A program made the position numbers and the translations under genes. Below, piece after piece: positions 26,997-34,378 of a DNA stretch of 41,284 nt; the first letter of the stretch is position 1; each line of letters begins with the position of its first letter. The DNA comes from Planctomycetota bacterium (GTDB lineage Bacteria; Planctomycetota; UBA1135; UBA2386): the NCBI GenBank assembly GCA_019636245.1, contig JAHBXX010000039.1, forward strand, positions 1 through 41,284, in the 5' to 3' direction. The notes under the pieces are model-generated. The model ran no database searches, was not told where the DNA came from, and saw nothing but the letters and a program-made list of their open reading frames with translations.

Positions 26997-27434
26997 CTAG
27001 ACCAGCAGCAGCGTGGTGGCGCGCAGGGCGGTGCGCGCGTCGGGGCGCGGCGGACCGGTGGCCGGCGGGCGCGTCGGGGCTGCGTGGCGCGCGGGGGCCT
27101 CGGGCAGCGCCGGGGGGGCGCTGCCGGCCGGCGGTGGCGTCTCGGCGCCGTGCGCGTGCGGTCGCGGTGCCGGCGCCAGTTCGACCGCCAGTTCGCTGTG
27201 CTCGCAGGCCTCGTGCGCGCCGGCGCACGGCATGCCGATCCCCGGTTCGCCGGCGGCGACGACGAACGCGGTCGCGTCGTGGCAGCAGCTGCCCGGGGCG
27301 TGGGCGAAGGCGAGCGACGCCGAGCCGTCGTGCTCGGTGCAGAGCACCAGCACCCGCGGCAGACCGAAGGCGAGCACCAGCAACGCGGTCGCGGTGACCG
27401 CTCGCATCAGGGCTCGGAGGTGGGGCGCGGGCAT
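26997..27434 (-). CDS. Exported Cys/His-rich small protein leading the metal-efflux operon
   Basis: A 145-residue protein with an N-terminal hydrophobic segment (about 13-32), then a Cys/His-rich stretch: LCTEHDGS, SCCHDA, and CAGAHEACEHSE, seven cysteines with several histidines within about 60 residues. The remainder is Pro/Ala-rich and low in complexity. Small exported proteins of this kind (an LC-x-x-x-DG motif followed by CC and C-x-x-x-x-C pairs) often precede CzcCBA genes in diderm bacteria; a periplasmic metal-binding or sensing role is inferred. ATG 27434 or ATG 27407 are both possible starts; longer upstream frames enter the divergent promoter. Confidence 0.65.
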   Translation of the reverse strand: MPAPHLRALMRAVTATALLVLAFGLPRVLVLCTEHDGSASLAFAHAPGSCCHDATAFVVAAGEPGIGMPCAGAHEACEHSELAVELAPAPRPHAHGAETPPPAGSAPPALPEAPARHAAPTRPPATGPPRPDARTALRATTLLLV

Positions 27435-27561
27435 CGGCTGGGCAGGCCGCGGGCGGGAGCCGCGCGGAGCGCCCACTCTGCGGCGCGGCCGGCGGCGAGT
27501 CAAGGCGCCGGCCGGGTGTGGCCGCTCAAGCCACGGCGCCGGCGGCGCCGATGCCATCGGC

Positions 27562-28287
27562 ATGTTCGACCTGCGGCGGCTCGCGAAGCGCCTGGTGACG
27601 CCGTTCCGGCAGTACCTCGGCCGGCTCTCGATCGCCGACCGTCACCTGCGCGGCGAGGGCCTCGAGATCGGCGCGCTGCAGGACCCGCTGCCGCTGCGCC
27701 AGGGGGTGCGGGTGCGCTACGTCGACATCGCCGACACCGCGACCCTGCGCCGCATGTATCCGGTCAAGGCCCGTCGCCACCTGGTGCCGGTCGACATCGT
27801 CGACGACGGCGAACGGCTGGCGACCGTCGGCGACGCCACGCAGGACTTCGTCGCCGCCAACCACTTCCTCGAGCACTGCGAGGACCCGATCGGCACGCTG
27901 CGCAACCTGCTGCGCGTGGTGCGGCCGGGCGGCGTCGTCTACCTGTCGGTGCCCGACAAGCGGCTGATGTTCGACCGCGATCGGCCGTCGACGACGTTCG
28001 AGCACCTGGTGCGCGACCACGAGGACGGGCCGGCCCGGTCGCGGCACGCGCACTACGAGGAGGTGGTGCGGCTCGGCATCAAGGTGCAGGGCGAAGCGGC
28101 CGTGGCGGCCAAGGTCGCGGAGCTCGAGGCGGAGGAGTTCCGGATCCACTTCCACTGCTGGTCGCAGACGGATTTCCTGCAGCTCCTGTGCGCGCTGCAG
28201 GTGCGGCCGGGGTTCCCGCGCTTCGACATCGCCGAGTTCGCCGCCAACGAACGCGAGATGGTGGTGGTGCTGCGGCGGCTGGGGTAG
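27562..28287 (+). CDS. SAM-dependent methyltransferase (class I, type 11/23)
   Basis: A 241-residue protein with a reduced class I methyltransferase core. Motif I is LEIGALQDPLPL (about 34-45), motif II holds RYVDIAD, and the typical post-II block HFLEHCEDPIGTLRNLLRVVRPGGVVYLSVPD is near 96-127. Proteins like this often modify cell-surface glycans or their precursors, but the substrate cannot be read. ATG 27562 is chosen since the family core begins soon after and the upstream part overlaps the divergent gene. No operon partner is evident; the next gene starts 64 bases later. Confidence 0.85.
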   Translation: MFDLRRLAKRLVTPFRQYLGRLSIADRHLRGEGLEIGALQDPLPLRQGVRVRYVDIADTATLRRMYPVKARRHLVPVDIVDDGERLATVGDATQDFVAANHFLEHCEDPIGTLRNLLRVVRPGGVVYLSVPDKRLMFDRDRPSTTFEHLVRDHEDGPARSRHAHYEEVVRLGIKVQGEAAVAAKVAELEAEEFRIHFHCWSQTDFLQLLCALQVRPGFPRFDIAEFAANEREMVVVLRRLG

Positions 28288-28351
28288 GCGGCGGGGCCGC
28301 CAATCGCGACGCCCTGCTTGCGGTCGCGACCGGAGGCACCAGAATGCCGGC

Positions 28352-28960
28352 GTGTTCCCCGTCCGCTCCCTGCGGCCCATCGGCTGGCTGCTGCCGTTCG
28401 CGGCGGCCGCCTGCCAGCTCGGCGGCGCCGCGGCGCCGATCCCGTTCGCCGGCCCGACGCCGCGCACCATCCTGATCTGGCCGCGCGCCGGCGGGGCGGA
28501 CCTGCCGCCCGAGGTGCTGCTGGCCGGACTCGACCCCGCCGTGCGCCGGCGCGGCTACGAGGTCGTGCCGAGCCGCGTCGCCAACCGGCTGCTCGCCGAC
28601 GCGGGCTTGCCGGCCGACAGCGCGGACCACGCGGCGATCGCCGCGGCCACGGCCGTCGACGCCGTGCTGCGTGTCGCCGTGCACCGGCTCGAGGCCCAGG
28701 GCGAACCGCTGCACAGCGCCAGCTGGGAAGTGTCGTGGGAGCTGCGCGCCACCCCGTCGGGTGCCGAGCTGTGGCGCTTCGTGCACCAAGGCTACTGGCA
28801 GCGCCGCGAGCCGATCGAGACCCACCCGCACCCGCGCCTCGACGACGACCAGCCGCCGGTGCTGTTCGGCGCCCGCGAGCCGGACTTCCGCAACCTCGGC
28901 GACCTGATGGTGTGGCTGCACGCCCACGCCGTCGACCGGCTGCCGCCGGGCGGCGCATGA
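28352..28960 (+). CDS. Lipoprotein, possibly DUF799/GNA1162-like
   Basis: A 202-residue protein with a signal peptide ending AAAAC (Cys21), so likely a lipoprotein. The mature part, starting RTILIWPRAGGADLP and continuing with RRRGYEVVPSRVANRLL and AVDAVLRVAVHRL, has the strand-helix order of DUF799/GNA1162 lipoproteins (ABC-type or TolB N-terminal-like fold), though I cannot confirm membership. The GTG start is 15 bases after a GGAGG. Its last codons overlap the B3/B4 gene as ATGA, so the two are probably made together. Confidence 0.65.
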   Translation: MFPVRSLRPIGWLLPFAAAACQLGGAAAPIPFAGPTPRTILIWPRAGGADLPPEVLLAGLDPAVRRRGYEVVPSRVANRLLADAGLPADSADHAAIAAATAVDAVLRVAVHRLEAQGEPLHSASWEVSWELRATPSGAELWRFVHQGYWQRREPIETHPHPRLDDDQPPVLFGAREPDFRNLGDLMVWLHAHAVDRLPPGGA

Positions 28961-29607
28961 ACCTGCCGGTCGTCGCCTGGCCGGGACTCGATCTGCGGGC
29001 GCTGGTCGCGGTGCTGCCGCGGCCGCTGGCCGAGCTGCCGTCGCCGCCGTGGCTGGTCGAACTGCTGCACCCCGACGCCGGGTCGCCGATCGCGCCCGGC
29101 GAAGGGCTGCGCGCCGCCGTGCGCGACCTGCTGCGCCACCACGGCTACCGCCCGACCGGTCGCGGCAAGCCGTCGTCGGAGTACCTGGCGGCGGCCGCCG
29201 CCGACGGCCGGCTCGTCTCGATCAACGCCGTCGTCGACGCCGGCAACGCCGCGTCGCTGCACTCCGGCCTGCCGATCAGCGTCGTCGACCTCGATCGGTG
29301 CCGGGCGCCGCTGCGCGTCGCCGTGCCGCCGCCGGACACCCGCTACGTGTTCAACCGCAGCGGCCAGGAGATCGACGTCGGCGGCCTGCTCAGCCTGTTC
29401 GACGCCGACGGCCCCTGCGCGAACGCCGTCAAGGACGCGCAGCGCACGAAGACCGACCAGACGACCACGCGCGTGCTCGCCCTGGTCTGGGGGCCGGCGG
29501 CGCCGGACGCCGGCGCGGCGGCTCGCGCCGCGGCCTGGCTCGGCCAGCGGTTCGAACGGCTCGGCGCGGCCTGTGAGCCGGTCGCCGTCGCCGTCGCCGC
29601 GGGTTGA
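28957..29607 (+). CDS. Free-standing B3/B4 domain protein (phenylalanyl-tRNA synthetase beta-like)
   Basis: A 216-residue solo version of the B3/B4 domain that does editing in the beta subunit of phenylalanyl-tRNA synthetase (COG3382-type). The signature stretch is SINAVVDAGNAASLHSGLPI (about 88-107), then YVFNRSGQEIDVGGLLSL and DGPCANAVKDAQRTKTDQTT with the conserved K-x-x-x-R-T motif. Solo B3/B4 proteins are widespread; trans-editing of mischarged tRNA is suggested but not shown for most. The ATG overlaps the stop of the lipoprotein gene (28957-28960), an unexpected partnership. It is convergent with the RdgC C-terminal gene, 13 bases apart. Confidence 0.85.
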   Translation: MNLPVVAWPGLDLRALVAVLPRPLAELPSPPWLVELLHPDAGSPIAPGEGLRAAVRDLLRHHGYRPTGRGKPSSEYLAAAAADGRLVSINAVVDAGNAASLHSGLPISVVDLDRCRAPLRVAVPPPDTRYVFNRSGQEIDVGGLLSLFDADGPCANAVKDAQRTKTDQTTTRVLALVWGPAAPDAGAAARAAAWLGQRFERLGAACEPVAVAVAAG

Positions 29608-29620
29608 CGCCCGGCGGGCT

Positions 29621-30139
29621 TCAGCTGGCCATCCAGGTCGCCTGCTCCGCGCCGGCGGTCTGCAGGTAGTCGGGGCGCAGCCGCTCGCGCAGGAACGTCG
29701 CGTAGAGCGCCTGCACGATCTCGTGCAAGGCCAGCCAGTTCGCGGCCCGGTCGCCGGTGCGGTCGACATCGGACTCGCACTCCTCGGCGTCGTCGGGCAG
29801 CCGCACGCCGCTGCACGTCAACGTCGGCGCGTCGAGCGTGGTCGTCCACTGCCGCGCGCCCTCGGCGACCAGGAGCCGCGCCTTGCGCAGGCGACGGCCC
29901 TGGCGCAGGGCGGTGCGGGCCTCGGCGGTGCGCGTCGGCAGGCCGCGGCGCAGCGTCTGCTCGGTCTCGTCGTCGCTCGGCGCGGCGAAGCTCAGGAAGT
30001 CGTCCAGCGCGACGCCGACCACGCGGCCGCCCGGCAGCGTGAACTCGCCGCCGCCGGTCTCCCAGCGGAACCACAGCCAGGTCAGGAATTCCTCGCCGAG
30101 GAAGCCGTGCGTCTCGGCGCCGTCGGGCCCCTGGTTCAT
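29621..30139 (-). CDS. RdgC-like protein, C-terminal half (separate gene)
   Basis: A 172-residue protein that begins shortly before LGEEFLTWLWFRWET, a block I know from the middle of full-length RdgC-like proteins of deltaproteobacterial type, and goes on with FTLPGGRVVGVALDDFLSF, TAEARTALRQGRRLRKARL and SGVRLPDD in the same order. It therefore looks like the C-terminal half of an RdgC homologue. Its ATG overlaps the stop of the N-terminal half as ATGA (30136-30139). The open frames are intact and codon use is normal, so a stable split is likelier than decay. Confidence 0.7.
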   Translation of the reverse strand: MNQGPDGAETHGFLGEEFLTWLWFRWETGGGEFTLPGGRVVGVALDDFLSFAAPSDDETEQTLRRGLPTRTAEARTALRQGRRLRKARLLVAEGARQWTTTLDAPTLTCSGVRLPDDAEECESDVDRTGDRAANWLALHEIVQALYATFLRERLRPDYLQTAGAEQATWMAS

Positions 30140-30810
30140 GCGTCGGTCTCCTGGGCGGCCGTCGCGACGTCGCGCGCCGGGCGCCGCTGGGGGTGGCGCG
30201 CCTCGGCATCGGCGCGCGGCCAGCGCACCGGCTCGAGTCCGTGCAGCCGCGACTCGGCCTCGCGGCCGAGGCCGGCGCGCAGGGCCGACTGCAGCGGGTT
30301 GGCGCGTTCCAGCGGCAGCGCGAAGCTCTCGAAGAACAGCTTGGTGAACGCCTCGCGCGCGCCCTTGCTGGTCGCGAACAGCAGCACCGTGCGGCGTTCG
30401 GGGAAGAGCAGGGCGTCGACCAGCTGGATCGTCGGCAGCACCCGCGGCAGCAGCTTCTCGGCGAGGTCGTCCTTCAGTTCCCGGCGCTCGCGGGCGGAGA
30501 GCTTCTTGCCGCGCGCCTTCTCGGCGGCGTCGCGGTGGATCTGCAGCCACTTCTTCGGCAGCGTCTTCTTGTCGATGCGGCAGCGCAGCCAGGCGCCGAG
30601 GCCGCCGTCGAGGTCCTCGGCGTCGAAGCTGTCGCCGGTCGGATCGGCGGGCGTGACCCAGCCGATCGACACCTCTTCGCTGGCGGCGTTCTCGATGGTG
30701 CGGAAGCGGCGGTTGGCGAGCGCCGCGGCGAACGCGGCGTCGGCCGGCGCCGGCAGGTCGCCGTCCCAGTAGTAGACGACGACGCCGCCGCTCTTGCGGA
30801 TCGGGGGCAT
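30136..30810 (-). CDS. rdgC: RdgC-like recombination-associated protein, N-terminal half
   Basis: A 224-residue protein matching the first half of RdgC, a DNA-binding ring protein that limits RecA-dependent recombination in E. coli. Visible family features are RFRTIE, SIGWVTP (48-54), GAWLRCRIDKKTLP (72-85), the SARERRELKDDLAEKLLP block (105-122) and a strand-helix unit TVLLFATSKGAREAFTKLF (141-159). RdgC is usually about 300 residues or more; this one stops after a charged tail (about 195-224) without family similarity. The missing half is encoded by the next, ATGA-overlapping gene. The 25 bases upstream separate it from the isomerase gene. Confidence 0.78.
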   Translation of the reverse strand: MPPIRKSGGVVVYYWDGDLPAPADAAFAAALANRRFRTIENAASEEVSIGWVTPADPTGDSFDAEDLDGGLGAWLRCRIDKKTLPKKWLQIHRDAAEKARGKKLSARERRELKDDLAEKLLPRVLPTIQLVDALLFPERRTVLLFATSKGAREAFTKLFFESFALPLERANPLQSALRAGLGREAESRLHGLEPVRWPRADAEARHPQRRPARDVATAAQETDA

Positions 30811-30835
30811 GGGGCGGAGGTGGTGGTGGCCCCGG

Positions 30836-32029
30836 TCAGTTGGGGTTCTTGCGGCCGGCTTCCTTCTTGCCCTGCACCTCGGCCTGGGCGGCGCCGTCGT
30901 CCTGGTCGCTGCCGGCGGCCTGCTTCGACTGCTCCAGCTTGTCCAGGGCGCGCTTCAACCGCTGCTCCAGCGCCGGCACGCGACCTTGGTCGATCTCGGT
31001 GCCGGACGCCCGGGCGCGTTCGATCTCGCCGCGCAACTCCTCGATGGTCTTCTGCAGCACTTCGAGGTCGGCGCTGGCGGCGCGCCGCACCTGGTCGCCG
31101 GGGTCGCGGAAGGCGCCCGGCAGCAGCGCCATCGCCGTCTTGTCGTGCACGGCGATGTCGACCTGGGCGGTGACGACGGCGTGCTGCGCCTTCTGCACGC
31201 GCTCCGGTTCCGGCGAGTAGGGCACCTGCAGGGCGTGGGCGAGCACGCGGTCGAGCTCGGGCGAGGCGCCCTTCTCGATCCGGTCGACGTGCAGCACGAC
31301 CATGCCGCCGTGGTGCCGGAACGGGCGCGACGTCGTGCCGGGGGCCATCGAGAACGCCAGCTGCTCGAGGCGCAGGCCGAAGCGGCCGTTGCGGGTGATC
31401 TCGACCGCGCCGTCCTCGGCGGCGCCGGGCAGCGTGCCGTACACGCCGGCCAGCTCGGCCACGCTCCGGCCCTCGGCCAGCTGCGCGGCGGCGTCCTGGA
31501 CCACGGTCTCGAGGTCGCCGTCGCTGAACTCGGCGGCGACGCCTTCGATGCGGATCAGGTCGTAGACGGCCATCTGGGCGCGCAGGTCGTGGTCGATCGT
31601 GTCGCTCTGGTAGGCGATCAGCTGGTCGATCTCCTGCCGCTGGATCGGCGTGCCGCCGACCACCAGCACGGTGCCCTCCGGCAGCGCCGCGATCTCCTCC
31701 TCGGTCATCAGCCGCGCGTAGCGCGGGGCGACCGGCGGCATCGCCGGCGCGCCGCCGCCGCTGGCGCGACCGGCGTCGACCTCGCGGACCGACAGCGTGC
31801 GGCGGGCGAACTTGCCGGCCAGGAGCCCCTTGGCGTTCTGCACGCGCTGCTGCACGTAGTCGATCTCGCGCCGCAGGCGGTCACGTTCCCGCTGCAGCTG
31901 CGCCAGTTCCTCGGCCGGGGTCGGCGCCGGCCGGTCGGGGTCCTGCGTGGTCGCCTTGGTCTCCTGACCCGGGGCCGGCAGCGTGAGCATCAACAGGCAG
32001 AGCAGGCCGCAGGATCGACGAACGTGCAT
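30836..32029 (-). CDS. Periplasmic peptidyl-prolyl isomerase of the parvulin (SurA/PpiC) type
   Basis: A 397-residue exported chaperone-like protein. A signal peptide (1-22) is followed by a coiled coil (about 40-66), a chaperone-like helical segment (EEIAALPEGTVLVVGGTPIQ...) and a parvulin domain: EDGAVEITRNGRFGLRLEQ, AFSMAPGTTSRPF, GGMVVLHVDRIEKG. A charged coiled-coil tail (330-380) ends the protein. ATG 32029 gives a clean signal peptide. ATG 32077 is also in frame and overlaps a TGA as ATGA with another reading frame; the hydrolase gene upstream may really stop there. It probably assists outer-membrane protein folding. Confidence 0.82.
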   Translation of the reverse strand: MHVRRSCGLLCLLMLTLPAPGQETKATTQDPDRPAPTPAEELAQLQRERDRLRREIDYVQQRVQNAKGLLAGKFARRTLSVREVDAGRASGGGAPAMPPVAPRYARLMTEEEIAALPEGTVLVVGGTPIQRQEIDQLIAYQSDTIDHDLRAQMAVYDLIRIEGVAAEFSDGDLETVVQDAAAQLAEGRSVAELAGVYGTLPGAAEDGAVEITRNGRFGLRLEQLAFSMAPGTTSRPFRHHGGMVVLHVDRIEKGASPELDRVLAHALQVPYSPEPERVQKAQHAVVTAQVDIAVHDKTAMALLPGAFRDPGDQVRRAASADLEVLQKTIEELRGEIERARASGTEIDQGRVPALEQRLKRALDKLEQSKQAAGSDQDDGAAQAEVQGKKEAGRKNPN

Positions 32030-33152
32030 GGTCGGGCGCAGGACGGGGCGGTTGGGCGCGGGAATGGGGGCGGGCATCAGACCCAGGGGCACGGCGACGC
32101 GCAAGGCCTGGCATTGCTCCCGGGTCGTCCGCGCCTGCGCGGTGCGGGCGGGCGCCGCGGAGCGCGGGCCGGCGGCGCTCGAAGTGCTCGGCGACGGCGG
32201 CCAGGATCGGGTCGATGGCGATGGCCGCGCTGTAATGGCCGAGCGCAACGTCCAAGCGGGCCGGCCGGCCGAGCGCCTCCCAGAGCAGGTCCTGGTGCCA
32301 GCCGGGCACGACGGTGTCGAACGCCGCGCCCACGAACAGCACCTTGTCGGTGGCCACCGCCGGCGCGAACGCCAGCGGTTCGTGGCGCAGGTACTCGCGC
32401 AGCTCCCACTCGAGGTGGTCGTCGCCGACACCATCGGCGGTCCGCCGCCAGTCGAGCCAGCGCTGCACTCGCACCTCGCTGCTGCGCAACACCATGCCGG
32501 CCAGGTCGCCGCCGGACAGGCAGACCGCGACGCCGTCGAGCTCCGGCTCGAGGCCGGCGACCGCGGTCGCGACCATGCCGCCGATCGACATGCCGAGCAC
32601 GAACCAGCCGTCGGCATCCGGCGCGCCTTCCTGGCGCAGCCAGCGCAGCAGGAGCCGCTGGTGCAGCACCGTGCGGCCGAACAGGTCGTCGAGGTCGGGG
32701 CCGCGCTGCGGCGGCTTCAGCGCCGCGGCCACCCGGCTGCACCAGGCGACGTCGAAGCCGCGGGCGAACAGGCGCCGGGCGACGCCGGCCAGCAGGTCCT
32801 CGCCGCCGGCCAGGATCGGCACCAGCAGCACCAGGGGACGCGCGGGGGCGGCGGCCGTGGCAAGGCGCAGTTCGAAGCGGACCCGTTCGCCGTCGGCGGC
32901 GAGCACGCCGCGGCAGCGGCCGCCGCCGAGGTCGTCTGCCTCGACCAGCCGGACCGTGGGCAGCGGCGCCGCGGTACGGGCCGACACCTGGATCGGCAGA
33001 GCGGGCCGGGGGTGCGCCGGCGCCGGCCGGTAGGCGCAGGCGGCGCCGAAGCCCGCGGCCAGCAGCAGGGCACGCCGGATCCGTCGGCACGCGGCGGCAA
33101 CGGGCGACGGCGCTGCGGCGTCGGTCGACCGTTCAGAACAGGTGCACGGCAT
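31881..33152 (-). CDS. Alpha/beta hydrolase, lipoprotein-like, with doubtful 3' end
   Basis: An open frame of 423 residues. A signal peptide with GAAC end (about residue 38) suggests a lipid anchor. The hydrolase fold is clear: VLLVPILAGG (oxyanion strand), the nucleophile elbow GMSIGG, an Asp in FDTVVPG and the His in LGHYSAA. Substrate unknown. Body similarity ends near 32160; from about 32130 the frame's codon third positions turn A/T-rich and the frame overlaps the isomerase gene by 149 bases, while another frame ends in a TGA (32077-32079) overlapping an ATG. A frameshift or sequencing slip near 32130-32160 is possible. ATG 33152 overlaps the upstream gene by 20 bases. Confidence 0.75.
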   Translation of the reverse strand: MPCTCSERSTDAAAPSPVAAACRRIRRALLLAAGFGAACAYRPAPAHPRPALPIQVSARTAAPLPTVRLVEADDLGGGRCRGVLAADGERVRFELRLATAAAPARPLVLLVPILAGGEDLLAGVARRLFARGFDVAWCSRVAAALKPPQRGPDLDDLFGRTVLHQRLLLRWLRQEGAPDADGWFVLGMSIGGMVATAVAGLEPELDGVAVCLSGGDLAGMVLRSSEVRVQRWLDWRRTADGVGDDHLEWELREYLRHEPLAFAPAVATDKVLFVGAAFDTVVPGWHQDLLWEALGRPARLDVALGHYSAAIAIDPILAAVAEHFERRRPALRGARPHRAGADDPGAMPGLARRRAPGSDARPHSRAQPPRPAPDHARSSILRPALPVDAHAAGPGSGDQGDHAGPRPAGADPGRGTGAAAAGT

Positions 33153-34137
33153 ACAGCACCAGCCCCGGCGAGCCGTCCATCGGCGTCTCGAACAGGGAGT
33201 AGGGCGATGCCGTGGACAGGAAGTCCATGTCGTCGCCGACCGACAGGTGCAGGCTCGTCGTCGGCGAGTGCCGGTAGGCCAGGTTGGCGCGCAGCGACCG
33301 CTGGTCGCCGTGGTAGTCGGCACGGGCTCGCACTTCGAAGCGCAGCCTATCACCGAGGTCCCAGTCGATCGACAGGCGGGCGAAGGTCTGGCTGGTGCCG
33401 AGCCGGACGCCCGCGAGCACGTAGGCGACCTCGACCGGATCGCGCAGCGAGTCGGTGCGCACGCGCAGCGACATGCGGCCGAGCGAGCGGCGCTCGTCGT
33501 GGTGCTGGCGGTAGGGTTCGGTCAGCGGCAGGTTGTCCGACCGGAAGTCGTCGAACTCGACCTGGACCTGGCGCACGAACGGCAGCCGCCGCAGCATCTG
33601 CCGCAACGGCCGCCGCATCAGCGACGGCCCCTGCCTCTGCAGCCATTCGTCCTGCGCCGCCAGCAGCGCCTGCTCGCTGTCGAGCAGCGGCCCGGACAGG
33701 GGGTCGCGGTCCTGCATGCCCAGGATCGGCAGGGTGACCTCGCGGCGCGAGCGTTCGAGGTCGGTGTCGACGAGGTCCTGCACGAACCGCAGCGTCTCGC
33801 GGGCGATCGGATCGTCGAACGAGGCGAAGTCCTGGCTGCTCAGCGACCAGGTGTGCCGGTGGGCGGCGTCCGGTTCCCGCCGTCGGTCGCTGCGGGTCGG
33901 AGCGGCGGGCGGCGGCCGCAGCGGGCGCGGGCGGCCCTCGATGCGCGGTGGCACGTCCTGGGCGCCGGCTTCGTCGGGGGGCAGGTGCTCGATGCCGATG
34001 CGCAGCACGAACGCGCCGTGGGCGGGCAGCGCGGCCAGGGCGAGGCCAGCAGCCCCCGTTGGCGTGGGATCGAAGGCGGTCGGCTGCCCTACGCAGCCGG
34101 CCAGCAGGCATGCCAGAATGCCGAGCTGGAACCTCAC
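33133..34137 (-). CDS. Beta-strand-rich lipoprotein, possible outer-membrane barrel
   Basis: A 334-residue protein starting at GTG 34137, ten bases after a GGGGG run. The signal peptide ends LLAGC (Cys15). After a Pro/Arg-rich linker and a helical part, the C-terminal half shows alternating strands (MSLRVRTDSLRDPVEVAYVL, LRFEVRARADYHG, LRANLAYRHSPTTSLHLSVG) and the chain ends in Phe after AVHL, as in outer-membrane barrels. No named family. It begins a minus-strand run with the hydrolase, isomerase and split rdgC genes. Confidence 0.7.
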   Translation of the reverse strand: MRFQLGILACLLAGCVGQPTAFDPTPTGAAGLALAALPAHGAFVLRIGIEHLPPDEAGAQDVPPRIEGRPRPLRPPPAAPTRSDRRREPDAAHRHTWSLSSQDFASFDDPIARETLRFVQDLVDTDLERSRREVTLPILGMQDRDPLSGPLLDSEQALLAAQDEWLQRQGPSLMRRPLRQMLRRLPFVRQVQVEFDDFRSDNLPLTEPYRQHHDERRSLGRMSLRVRTDSLRDPVEVAYVLAGVRLGTSQTFARLSIDWDLGDRLRFEVRARADYHGDQRSLRANLAYRHSPTTSLHLSVGDDMDFLSTASPYSLFETPMDGSPGLVLYAVHLF

Positions 34138-34292
34138 GCCACAACCCCCGGGACAAAGAACGCGCGGCCACTGCATCGGCCGTCGGGTGTGCGGGATTGC
34201 AGTCGCTGCGGAGTTCCGTGCCGGCAGAATACCTCGCCGTACGGGCCCGGTTTCGCGCCAGACATCGTGACGCCGATGCCACTGGCCACAGC

Positions 34293-34372
34293 GCCCGCGG
34301 ATTTTTCGGGCGAGGACCGCTGCCGTGGTCCGGCCCGCCGGCCCGCCGGCCGCGACGGCCGCGACGGCCGCG
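34293..34372. repeat. Inverted and short tandem repeats after the fadJ-like gene
   Basis: CGCCCG (34293-34298) and CGGGCG (34308-34313) can pair around a 9-base loop. At 34331-34349 an 8-base unit CGGCCCGC occurs twice, and at 34350-34372 the unit CCGCGACGG occurs two and a half times. This is the 241-base gap between the fadJ-like gene and the lipoprotein gene; nothing else is seen in it. The hairpin has no T-tract on the minus strand. Confidence 0.3.
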
Positions 34373-34378
34373 TGCGCG

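Noticed and set aside
27435..27561. Several G/C inverted repeats (for example GTGGC at 27518-27522 with GCCAC at 27530-27534) between the Cys/His-rich gene and the methyltransferase.
   Set aside because: Stems are short (5 bp) and such matches are frequent in sequence of this composition; not separable from chance.
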